Origin: an uncultured Bacteroides sp.
GTDB lineage: Bacteria > Bacteroidota > Bacteroidia > Cytophagales > Cyclobacteriaceae
Assembly: GCA_902168185.1 (NCBI GenBank)
Contig: CABHOV010000040.1
Coordinates: 62,001-126,000 of the forward strand
Length of the DNA stretch: 64,000 nt
Reading direction: 5' to 3'
Shown: positions 17,723 through 26,129 of the stretch, piece by piece
Numbering within the stretch: the stretch's first letter is position 1
Layout of the letters: every line of letters begins with the position of its first letter
Notes under the pieces: model-generated
What the model saw: the letters and a program-made list of their open reading frames with translations, nothing else
What the model was told of the DNA's origin: nothing
Database searches by the model: none
Position numbers and translations under genes: made by a program

Positions 17723-20410
17723 ATGAGAAGATTTTTTATACTACTCTCCTTCTTATGGGCATCGGCTGCTGGTATACAAGCACAAGATATAGTCTTGATT
17801 GATCAGTATCTACTGGATGCAGAATATAGCAAGGCACTTCTTCAAATCGATCAGTCGCTGGCAAAAACACCGGATACCCATACCGTTGTTTTACTCGAGA
17901 ACAAAAAAGCGGAAACACTGATTCGTCAGGGAAAGCTTGATGAGGCTGAGAAATTATTGACCCGGATCAGCACAAAAGTTTCATCGAAGCTTCAACAGGC
18001 TGTGACGCAAACAAACTATGGACTGCTATATCTGAACCTGGGAAAGAACGACCAGGCCGAAGAAGCATTGCTTAAGGCATCGCAGCTATATAGTGACGAT
18101 GGAAAAGAGGAAAGCCTGGAAGCAGCGCAAGCGCTGGCATACCTCGGAAATCTATATAGTGCTACCGGTAAATATACACAGGCCGAGGAACAACTGAACC
18201 GGGCCCTCTACTTGCGACAAAGACAATTGAAGGAGAATCACGAGTTGATCGCAGCATCTTATAATGACCTTGGATTAGCATTCACCGCTACGGACCCCGA
18301 CAAAGCACTGGAGTACTATGAGAAAGCGCTTGTTATCTATAAAAATCTTCATGGCAAGCAACATCCTAAAATAGCAATTGCCAATACAAATATAGGCTTC
18401 GTTTACCGGAAGCTTGAACTCTACGGTGATGCTGTTAACAATTTTGAATCAGCACTAAAAATCTGGGAGAGTGTATATACTACAGCTCATCCGTCCAAAG
18501 CATTTGTGCTTTTTAACCTGGGAGAAACCTACTTAAAGATTGGTGATCGCAAAGCAGCCTCTGCGTTTTATACACGTGCATTAACGATGTACCAGGAAAG
18601 TTATGGAAAGAAACATCCTGAGATAGCACGGGTGCTGAATGCTATGGCCAGCATTAATATTTCATCCAATGAATATACTACAGGGCTTCAATATTATCAA
18701 CAAGCACTGCAAGCGAATGTAACTGACTATGAAAGCAACGACATCACAACGCATCCTCGTCTTCGGAATTTCTATGATGGCAATGTGCTGCTATATTCTT
18801 TGCTCGGAAAAACACAGGCACTGGAGTCGCAATATTATGGACGAACACTGAATTTCAAGAATCTCAATATTGCTTTACAAACATTGCTCGTATGCGATAC
18901 GCTGATTGATAAGCTGAGGCAACAAATCACCAACGAAACCGACAAGATCATGCTCGGTGTCATTGCCAGTGAAGTATATGCTGATGGCGTACGTATAGCG
19001 AATGAAACCGGAAATGTAGCGCTCCACAAGAAACGTTACTTCGAACTGGCTTTTTATTTCGCAGAGAAAAGTAAATCTGCTGTTTTACTCGAAGCCATCT
19101 CAGATGCCAAAGCGAAATCCTTCGCGGGTATACCTGCGGATCTACTCGAAGAAGAAAAGAATCTGAAAACAGCTATAGCGTTATGTGCCCAGAAGCTGGC
19201 ACAAAAACCATCTGCGGATGAAGAGAAATATTTACGTGAAGCCTCTTATAGTCTCAATAGGAATTACGAAAGCTTTATCAAGCGACTTGAGAAGCAATTC
19301 CCGGAGTACTTCAATTTGAAGTTTAACGCGAGCTCTCCTTCCATTCAGCAATTGCAAAAGAAACTCGATTCCAAAACAGCTCTGCTCAGTTATTTTATTG
19401 ATGAAAAGAACAATCACCTGTATATATTTCAGATCACAAAAAACAAGTATAAGATCATTGAACATGCATTGCCTGCAGAGTTCGGAAAGTATATAACCGG
19501 TATGCGCAACGGGATCTTCTTCAATGACATGAAAGTGTTTTCAGTCGCATCTCAAAAGTTATCGACATTACTTCTCCCGAAACATTTGCCGGCTTCTATA
19601 CGTGATCTGTTAATACTCCCTACAGGAAGGTTAAGTATAATTCCGTTTGAGGCGTTGTTCACCCAGGAAACTAAAGTTGCTGATACGTATAAGACATTCC
19701 CCTACCTCATCAATCGATATACCATACGATATGAATTTTCTGCAGGCCTCATTCTGCAAAAATCCACTACGCAACGTACGGCCCATGCTCCCTCTATCCT
19801 GCTATGCGCCCCCGTAACATTCCCTGAAGAAGATAACCTGAACGAATTACCCGGAACGGAATCTGAGGTAAATGAAATCGCTAAACTCTTCAGTACACAG
19901 AATTATACCAGCGGACTTTTTCTGAAAGAACAAGCGGATGAAAAGTTAATCAAGTCAGAAAAGGTAAAGAACTATAATTACATACACCTGGCAACACACG
20001 GTGTGGTGGATGAAAGCAACCCTGCATTGTCGAGAATATTTTTACAATCAGATATAGGATCCGAAGATGGAAATCTTTTCACAGGAGAGATTTATAATCT
20101 TAACCTGGATGCCGACCTCGTAACGCTTTCTGCGTGTCAGACCGGGCTTGGAAAAATCTCGAAGGGTGAAGGAGTCATCGGATTGTCGCGCGCCCTGGTA
20201 TATGCGGGGGCACGAAGCATTATCGTTTCATTCTGGAGTGTTGCTGATGAATCAACCTCTGAGCTCATGAAAGATTTTTATAGGAAGATGCTTGAAAATC
20301 GAAGTGCCGATTTCAGTACAAGCCTGCGAAATGCAAAGCTCGAACTCGTGAAGAATGAAAGCTATGCTGCCCCCTACTATTGGGCTCCGTTCATCCTTAT
20401 CGGTTTTTAG
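17723..20410 (+). CDS. Exported TPR-CHAT (caspase-like) protein
   Basis: An 895-residue protein with a signal peptide (MRRFFILLSFLWASAAGIQA, then Q), tetratricopeptide repeats over about residues 25-330 (motifs such as YNDLGLAFTATDPDKALEYYEKAL and LFNLGETYLKIGDRKAASAFYTRAL), a helical linker, and a C-terminal CHAT domain (about 590-895). The His-Cys dyad of the caspase-like fold is intact: H759 in HLATHG and C805 in SACQTG, followed by GEGVIGLSRALVYAGARS. CHAT proteases cleave partner proteins; the best-known relatives are separase-like and the TPR-CHAT protease of type III-E CRISPR systems. Here no CRISPR gene is near and the signal peptide puts it in the periplasm or outside. It is coupled to the upstream outer-membrane protein. 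Substrate unknown. Confidence 0.9.
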   Translation: MRRFFILLSFLWASAAGIQAQDIVLIDQYLLDAEYSKALLQIDQSLAKTPDTHTVVLLENKKAETLIRQGKLDEAEKLLTRISTKVSSKLQQAVTQTNYGLLYLNLGKNDQAEEALLKASQLYSDDGKEESLEAAQALAYLGNLYSATGKYTQAEEQLNRALYLRQRQLKENHELIAASYNDLGLAFTATDPDKALEYYEKALVIYKNLHGKQHPKIAIANTNIGFVYRKLELYGDAVNNFESALKIWESVYTTAHPSKAFVLFNLGETYLKIGDRKAASAFYTRALTMYQESYGKKHPEIARVLNAMASINISSNEYTTGLQYYQQALQANVTDYESNDITTHPRLRNFYDGNVLLYSLLGKTQALESQYYGRTLNFKNLNIALQTLLVCDTLIDKLRQQITNETDKIMLGVIASEVYADGVRIANETGNVALHKKRYFELAFYFAEKSKSAVLLEAISDAKAKSFAGIPADLLEEEKNLKTAIALCAQKLAQKPSADEEKYLREASYSLNRNYESFIKRLEKQFPEYFNLKFNASSPSIQQLQKKLDSKTALLSYFIDEKNNHLYIFQITKNKYKIIEHALPAEFGKYITGMRNGIFFNDMKVFSVASQKLSTLLLPKHLPASIRDLLILPTGRLSIIPFEALFTQETKVADTYKTFPYLINRYTIRYEFSAGLILQKSTTQRTAHAPSILLCAPVTFPEEDNLNELPGTESEVNEIAKLFSTQNYTSGLFLKEQADEKLIKSEKVKNYNYIHLATHGVVDESNPALSRIFLQSDIGSEDGNLFTGEIYNLNLDADLVTLSACQTGLGKISKGEGVIGLSRALVYAGARSIIVSFWSVADESTSELMKDFYRKMLENRSADFSTSLRNAKLELVKNESYAAPYYWAPFILIGF

Positions 20411-20417
20411 TATATAG

Positions 20418-20786
20418 CTATAGTACAGGACGAATGCGCATATTCCGGATGACGCCATCCTCAATCTGGAATACGTGTTGGACATCTTTTATAGATACTA
20501 TATTTCCCTTCAGATCCCGGATTATTTGATTCGCGTCAACCACAAATTTACCGTCCTCGTCCGTTTCAAAATTTACAGGCTTTACATGGGGATCCATATA
20601 GCTCCATTGGCGAGACCAATACTCACGGATGCCGCTATGGCCTTGTACAAGCCCACCCTCCAATGCATTTGCCCAGTCGGCTTGAGGATGTATCACCTCC
20701 AACGCTGCATCTATGTCGCGTGCATTAAATGAATTATAGACATATTGCAAAAGTTCACGATAATCCAGGTCTTGCGAAATAGTCAT
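20418..20786 (-). CDS. NTF2-like (SnoaL-type) protein
   Basis: A 122-residue protein with the NTF2/SnoaL cone fold: an N-terminal helix (ELLQYVYNSFNARDIDAAL), the IHPQADWANALEGGLVQG loop, the GIREYWSRQW helix and the closing strands through HVFQIEDGVIRNMRI. Members are small ligand-binding proteins or enzymes (isomerases, cyclases) and cannot be assigned more closely. It is cytoplasmic with no signal peptide. It lies 141 nt downstream of the permease gene on the same strand and converges on the CHAT gene with a 7-nt gap. The interval 20787-20927 shows only a weak -7-like box (CAATTTTG on the minus strand). Confidence 0.85.
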   Translation of the reverse strand: MTISQDLDYRELLQYVYNSFNARDIDAALEVIHPQADWANALEGGLVQGHSGIREYWSRQWSYMDPHVKPVNFETDEDGKFVVDANQIIRDLKGNIVSIKDVQHVFQIEDGVIRNMRIRPVL

Positions 20787-20927
20787 ACTCCAGGGTTAAT
20801 TATAATCTAATTTCATACCCCGGTCGCTGCATAACAACAAAATTGCCACAGACTGCCTGGATCAGCACACTAAGCCGCAATTATGACGACAGATGTTAGG
20901 TATCTATACCCCAATATCAGGCGCTAT

Positions 20928-23330
20928 TTATTCGTAGCGCAACGACTTCGCGGGATTTGTTCGGGCAGCCTTTATTGTATGGATACTCACTGTAAAGAGC
21001 GCTATAGCAATTACCACAAGACTTGGCAACGCAAAGATCCACCACTCCATGGCTATGCGATTGGCAAAGCTCTGCAGCCACGTTGTCATAACCCACCACG
21101 CCAGCGGTGTTGATACGACAATGGAAATGGCGAGAAGCGCTATATAGTCTTTACTGATCAAGCTTAATATACTCGGTATAGATGCTCCCAAAACTTTGCG
21201 GACACCGATCTCTTTGGTGCGCTGAATTGCTGTAAGGGAAGACAATCCAAATAAACCAAGACAAGCTATAAATATTGCGAGTGTTGAAAATATACCGAAC
21301 ACTTTTCCGAACTGCTGGTCTGCTTTATACTGTTGATTGTAATGATCATCCAGGAAAAAATGAATAAATGGATTTCCCGGGAATAGCGTCTTCCAGTCAT
21401 TCTCAAAATTTACCAGTGACTCTTTTACGTTAGCTGTATTGAATTTAATGGAATAGTAACCACCGGGTGATTTACCATAGCGAAAGACCAGTGGATCATA
21501 CGCTTTCTTCAACGACTCCTGGTGATAGTTTTTCACTACACCAACGATCTTGAAAGTATCACCCCAGAAAAATATCTTATCATTCAACGCCTCTTCAGGA
21601 TGTTGAAATCCCATTAGCCTGCATGCTGCTTCATTCAGCATAACAGAACTTTCCTCATCGGAAGTCTCAGCAGAGAATGACCGGCCGGCTGCCAGCGCTA
21701 TACCAAATAATTTAGTGAAGTCATGGTCCGTCAAAATTACACGGTATTGCTTTGCATCTTCTTCACCTTGGCTCAATCTTCGTATACCGCCTGCATTCCA
21801 TCCCGGCTGACGACCAGGTATAGATGTTGAGGCAGTCATGCCTGCTACTTCGGAATATTGTTCGATGGTATTTTTGAACACCTGGAATTTCTGCTGATAC
21901 GTTGAGTCAACAACGTTCGGAGAGTTCAGTACTAAGGTCTGGTCTATATTTACCCCTAACTCTTGTTCCTGCATGTGGCGGATCTGGCGATATACCGTAA
22001 ACGTACCAACGATCAATGTAATGGAAGCGATGAACTGGGTAATCACCATGCCTTTGCGGAAATATATACCTTTGTTTGTATTCTTGAACCTACCCTTTAA
22101 TACTTCCACTGGCTTATAGCTTGATAATACAAATGCAGGATATAGTCCTGATAACAGGGCACCGCCTATAATCAGTAAACCCATCCAAACCCAGAACATT
22201 TTTTGCCTGAATAAAAGGTAATCAAGTTGTCGGCCTGTTACATCACTGAATGACGGTGTCAGTAAAATCACAAACGCAATGGCGATAATAACAGCAACAG
22301 CATTTAGCAGTACGGACTCAAACAAGAACTGTTGGACAAGTTGAGATCGAAAGCCTCCCATTACTTTACGCACACCAACTTCGCGTGCCCGCTCGATAGA
22401 TTTTGCAGTAGACAGATTTATATAGTTGATCCATGCAATGATCAGAATCAACACGGCTACAATGGAAAGAAAGTATGTTGATTGCCGGTTGCCATTTTGT
22501 TTAAATTCACCAATGAAATCGGAGTCGAGATGAATATCTGTTACAGGCTGAAGATGAAATACCATACTGGCGCTATATTTCTTTAACTCTTCGGCTGCAT
22601 GCTTCTGTACAAAGGCAGGAAGCTTCGACTCAAATGCCTTCACATCGGTCCGTTCATCCAACAATATATAGGTTAAGAATCCATCCCACTGCCAGGAGGT
22701 TATCGGATCATTCCATAGTTTATTGAGACTGGCGAATGACATCAACATGTCTATCTTCATATGAGAATTGTCTGGTAGATCTTCAAACACTCCGGTTATT
22801 TCATAATCATTTTCGCCGTTGTTCTTTAAAAATTTACCGATCGGATTTTCGCTGCCGAAATATTTCTTCGCCATCGACTGTGACACTACAATTTTAAACG
22901 GGTCTTTGAGAACAAGAGAGTCTGTGCCTTCTAAAAGCTTAATGGAAAATACCCGGAAGAAGTCCTCCGAAGCAAAGTATGCATAATCCTCTTTGAAGAA
23001 TACATCATCGTGCGCAAAAACAGAATTACGTTGTGTAAGCCTGGTATAATACTGCACCTCCGGAAAATCATTCTTGAGATCGGCACCAACACCAGCACAA
23101 CCCGAGGCCCAGCGTGTCGAAAGCTCTCCCTTGTCGTAACGATCAAGCTGTACGCGGAAAATTTGATTTTTATTCTTGAGGAAATCATCGTAGCTGAACT
23201 CATGCATCACATATTGCGTGATCAGCATACAGGCCATCATGCCTATGGCCAAGCCTAAAACATTGATACTTGTAAACGCTTTATTCCGTGAAATATAGCG
23301 CCATACGGAAGTCATATAGTTTTTAAACAT
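20928..23330 (-). CDS. FtsX/MacB-type ABC transporter permease
   Basis: An 800-residue permease of the Bacteroidota duplicated FtsX type: N-terminal helix after KNYMTSVWRYISRNKAFTSI, a MacB-like periplasmic domain (about 45-245), three helices of the first FtsX domain (about 280-420, with SIERAREVGVRKVMGG), a second periplasmic domain (about 440-660) and a second FtsX domain (about 680-800, with AIQRTKEIGVRKVLGAS). These proteins work with a separate MacB-like ATPase in mechanotransmission or export; no ATPase gene is adjacent. The gene is preceded by a predicted sigma-54 promoter with an upstream palindrome cluster, giving a leader of about 134 nt, so it is probably induced by an NtrC-type activator. 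Confidence 0.93.
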   Translation of the reverse strand: MFKNYMTSVWRYISRNKAFTSINVLGLAIGMMACMLITQYVMHEFSYDDFLKNKNQIFRVQLDRYDKGELSTRWASGCAGVGADLKNDFPEVQYYTRLTQRNSVFAHDDVFFKEDYAYFASEDFFRVFSIKLLEGTDSLVLKDPFKIVVSQSMAKKYFGSENPIGKFLKNNGENDYEITGVFEDLPDNSHMKIDMLMSFASLNKLWNDPITSWQWDGFLTYILLDERTDVKAFESKLPAFVQKHAAEELKKYSASMVFHLQPVTDIHLDSDFIGEFKQNGNRQSTYFLSIVAVLILIIAWINYINLSTAKSIERAREVGVRKVMGGFRSQLVQQFLFESVLLNAVAVIIAIAFVILLTPSFSDVTGRQLDYLLFRQKMFWVWMGLLIIGGALLSGLYPAFVLSSYKPVEVLKGRFKNTNKGIYFRKGMVITQFIASITLIVGTFTVYRQIRHMQEQELGVNIDQTLVLNSPNVVDSTYQQKFQVFKNTIEQYSEVAGMTASTSIPGRQPGWNAGGIRRLSQGEEDAKQYRVILTDHDFTKLFGIALAAGRSFSAETSDEESSVMLNEAACRLMGFQHPEEALNDKIFFWGDTFKIVGVVKNYHQESLKKAYDPLVFRYGKSPGGYYSIKFNTANVKESLVNFENDWKTLFPGNPFIHFFLDDHYNQQYKADQQFGKVFGIFSTLAIFIACLGLFGLSSLTAIQRTKEIGVRKVLGASIPSILSLISKDYIALLAISIVVSTPLAWWVMTTWLQSFANRIAMEWWIFALPSLVVIAIALFTVSIHTIKAARTNPAKSLRYE

Positions 23331-23474
23331 AGGGAAGATTTAAACGATATACTACTATATATATGAATGGTTACAAGCTGATGTGAAATTTATCCGAATG
23401 TTCAAATTCACTATATGTATCTCAGAAGATGAGTACAAGCTTTAACACACAGGTATCCGGATTCCTTAGAGCCA

Positions 23475-23490
23475 AGCAATCACGGTGCCA
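23475..23490 (-). promoter_or_regulatory. Predicted sigma-54 promoter of the permease gene
   Basis: On the minus strand TGGCACCGTGATTGCT matches TGGCAC-N5-TTGCW exactly, with GG and GC at the required -24/-12 spacing. The predicted start is near 23464, 134 nt before the permease ATG. Confidence 0.75.
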
Positions 23491-23542
23491 TTGGCAAAAT
23501 GCGGTTTTTAAATAACAGATAGTGATTTTAAAATTGAAAGCA

Positions 23543-23586
23543 TTGTACAATCGTACGAAAACGTCCGTGAGCGGACAATGGTACAA
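23543..23586 (-). promoter_or_regulatory. Palindrome cluster, likely activator site upstream of the sigma-54 promoter
   Basis: Four nested symmetries: TTGTACAA (23543-23550), TCGTACGA (23551-23558), GTCCG-TGAG-CGGAC (23563-23576), and an outer pair TTGTAC/GTACAA (23543-23548, 23581-23586). It lies about 79-122 nt upstream of the predicted sigma-54 start, the usual place for binding of an NtrC-family enhancer protein. Confidence 0.6.
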
Positions 23587-25032
23587 CTACTTATTACGAC
23601 TGCCTTCGAGCTTACGATTGATGATGCGAATGATCTCGTCAAGCTCTTGTGCTGCTTCCTGAAGACGTTCAAGGATCTCCTCCCGGTCGTCCATCAACTC
23701 TTTGATTCTTGCTAATTCAACCAACCCAAGGATTCGTGCTAACGGTCCGCGCACTTCATGCGCTGTAAAGAATGCATACTCTATAAGCTTTTGATTTTGC
23801 TGAGCTATCTCTTCTGTGCGTTCCTGTACTTTCATTTCCAGGTTCTCATTCATTCTATTGATCTCAATGTTCAGCTTCATCAACGCCTCCTTAGCCTGAT
23901 GGTTGGTTTTATTGAGAGCATAAAACTTAAATCCCAACATCACAGCGAGGATCAGAATCAATGACACTCCTCCTATCGCTATATATTGTCGCTTCACGAT
24001 CTTACGTTGAAAACCCAGCTCCTGTTCCTTCTGCTGATAGTCGTATAGCATTTGTATCGTAGCGATCTGCTCACGCCTTTCATTCTCAAAGATGACACGT
24101 TCAAGACCTGACACCTGTCGGGTAAAATAAAGCGCAGAATCAAGGTTCCTTTGTTTCTCAAAATATATACTTAAAAACTTTAATGCTTCCATTTCCTGCG
24201 CCCGATTATTCCGCTTTTGCGCCAGTGCAATGGTTGCGCGCAGATAATAATACGCAGAGTCAAACTGTTGGGAATTCAGGAACAGTTGTCCTAATTTATT
24301 ATTGGCTGCGATGACTTGCATGTTGTCGTTCGAGATCTTCGCATAGCGAATTGCATCTTTATAGTAAGAAGACGCCAAGGTGTAATTATCCAGATCTGAA
24401 TATACTTCGCCCATGGCCAGGTATACATGGCTCAATCCTCCTTCATATTTCAACTGTTGTAGCCTGATCAGCGACTCTTTACAGAGCTCCAATGCTTTGG
24501 CGAAGTTTTTAGCATTCCTGTAATATTCCGACAACAGCAGCAATGAGTTTGATACTCCCAAGCTGTCTCCTATAGTTCTCTTTAATTTCAGTGACTGCTC
24601 GGAGAACTCACGCGCTTTATCAAATTGATTCTGCTTGCTAAAGATAAGGGCGAGATTGTTGAGTACTTTTGCTCTCCCGGATGGATCGTTGATCTCTTCA
24701 TACAGTTTGAGCGACTGGTAACAATATTCGACCGCTACAGAATATTCATTTCTGACATAATGAAGTATACCAAGAATTTTGAGTGATTCGGCAAGTCCTT
24801 TTTTGTACGATATTCCGCGAGCCTTAACGACTGCATCGTTGGCAAATTTTTCGGCATCGCTGGGAGATAATATAGTATACTGAAAGGCAAGCGCATTGAG
24901 CAGATCAATACGCTGCTTTTCGTCTTCGATTGTAGGAAGAACTTTTAAAAGCGAATCAATCCTGTGCTGCTGGGCGAATACAATTGTACTCGTTAAAAAA
25001 ATAAATATAGCAGTCGAAAAAAAATTCTTCAT
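23587..25032 (-). CDS. TPR membrane protein with kinase dimerisation domain but no ATPase
   Basis: A 481-residue protein: signal peptide (MKNFFSTAIFIFLTSTIVFA, then Q), about seven tetratricopeptide repeats (residues 25-320), a transmembrane helix (about 350-372), a coiled coil (about 378-415) and a histidine-kinase dimerisation/phosphoacceptor helix pair. The candidate phosphoacceptor is H425 in FFTAHEVRGPLARILGLVELA. The protein ends about 57 residues later, so the HATPase catalytic domain (N, G1, G2 boxes) is absent; no frame downstream supplies it. It could be phosphorylated by another kinase or be a signalling-dead dimeriser. ATG at 25032 is preferred to the position six codons upstream because it begins the signal peptide. 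It follows metF by 36 nt and may share its transcript. Confidence 0.87.
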   Translation of the reverse strand: MKNFFSTAIFIFLTSTIVFAQQHRIDSLLKVLPTIEDEKQRIDLLNALAFQYTILSPSDAEKFANDAVVKARGISYKKGLAESLKILGILHYVRNEYSVAVEYCYQSLKLYEEINDPSGRAKVLNNLALIFSKQNQFDKAREFSEQSLKLKRTIGDSLGVSNSLLLLSEYYRNAKNFAKALELCKESLIRLQQLKYEGGLSHVYLAMGEVYSDLDNYTLASSYYKDAIRYAKISNDNMQVIAANNKLGQLFLNSQQFDSAYYYLRATIALAQKRNNRAQEMEALKFLSIYFEKQRNLDSALYFTRQVSGLERVIFENERREQIATIQMLYDYQQKEQELGFQRKIVKRQYIAIGGVSLILILAVMLGFKFYALNKTNHQAKEALMKLNIEINRMNENLEMKVQERTEEIAQQNQKLIEYAFFTAHEVRGPLARILGLVELARIKELMDDREEILERLQEAAQELDEIIRIINRKLEGSRNK

Positions 25033-25068
25033 TATGGCACATACCAACAAACAGGGCGCTAATATAAC

Positions 25069-26025
25069 TTAAAATAATTCTTTTGCTATTCTATAGATAG
25101 GATCTGATTTGCCCATGGAATAAAAATGCAGTGTTGGAACACCTTTCTGTATTAACTCTTTCGATTGCTGAATACACCATTGGATTCCAACTTCCTTTAA
25201 TGCAGTGTTATCTTTACACTTCTCTGCTTCATCAGAAAGTTCTTCCGGAATGTCTATATGAAAAGTTTTAGGCAAAACGGTTAATTGCCCTTTCCCGGTC
25301 AATGGCTTTATACCTGGAATAATCGGAACATCAATACCGGCCTCACGACATTTATCAACGAACTCGAAATACTTTTTATTGTCGAAGAACATTTGGGTAA
25401 CTATATATTGCGCACCCATTTCAACTTTAAGCTTCAGGTATTTTAAATCTGCTTTCAGATTAGGCGCATTAAAGTGCTTCTCAGGATAGCCCGCTACACC
25501 AATGCAAAAGTTTGTCGGTGCCGCTGTGGTCAACTCATCATCAAGATATACCCCCATATTCATGTTGACTACCTGGCCAAGTAAATCCGATGCATACCGA
25601 TGTCCATCCGGTTCAGGAACAAATTTGGATTCACTCTTGATCGCATCACCCTGCAATAACAATACATTATCGACTCCTAAAAAATGAAGATCGATCAATG
25701 CGTTTTCTGTTTCTTCCTTACTGAATCCTCCGCAGATAATATGCGGAACTGTATCAACCTTATAGTGATTCTGAATAGCAGCACAAATACCTACAGTACC
25801 CGGGCGCTTGCGTGTCGTTATTTTCTCCAGCAGGCCACCATCTTTCTTTCTATATACATATTCTTCGCGGTGGTAGGTAACATCTATGAACGGAGGCTTG
25901 AACTCCATCAATGGATCTATATTATTAAAAAGACTTTTGATGTTCTCGCCCTTTAACGGAGGAAGGATTTCAATTGTAAATAAAGTTTTACCGTTAGCGT
26001 TTTTCAGGTGGTCGACTACTTTCAT
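25069..26025 (-). CDS. metF: Methylenetetrahydrofolate reductase
   Basis: A 318-residue FAD-dependent TIM-barrel enzyme that reduces 5,10-methylene-THF to 5-methyl-THF, the methyl donor for methionine synthase. Seen: the N-terminal FTIEILPP with the catalytic glutamate, the DVTYHREE strand, VPHIICGGFSKEET, NVLLLQGD, CIGVAGYPEKH, and the flavin/folate region GAQYIVTQMFFD, then PIIPGIKPLT. Length is normal for the family (about 290-320). It is the third gene of the SAM-riboswitch operon (metH-1, metH-2, metF), 104 nt after metH-2. The functional link to the two upstream genes is direct: it makes their substrate. Confidence 0.95.
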   Translation of the reverse strand: MKVVDHLKNANGKTLFTIEILPPLKGENIKSLFNNIDPLMEFKPPFIDVTYHREEYVYRKKDGGLLEKITTRKRPGTVGICAAIQNHYKVDTVPHIICGGFSKEETENALIDLHFLGVDNVLLLQGDAIKSESKFVPEPDGHRYASDLLGQVVNMNMGVYLDDELTTAAPTNFCIGVAGYPEKHFNAPNLKADLKYLKLKVEMGAQYIVTQMFFDNKKYFEFVDKCREAGIDVPIIPGIKPLTGKGQLTVLPKTFHIDIPEELSDEAEKCKDNTALKEVGIQWCIQQSKELIQKGVPTLHFYSMGKSDPIYRIAKELF

Positions 26026-26129
26026 TTTTATCGTATTGTGTGCTGAAACGTTTTTATATTATTGTTGTGTGTCACTTAAGATGTTCAAATATACCTGCAA
26101 TGTCTTTGGCAGTAATTATACTCAACGGC

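Noticed and set aside
17723-20410. Type III-E CRISPR effector partner (Craspase TPR-CHAT)
   Set aside because: No cas gene or CRISPR array is in the window, and the protein has a signal peptide, which an intracellular CRISPR protease would not have.
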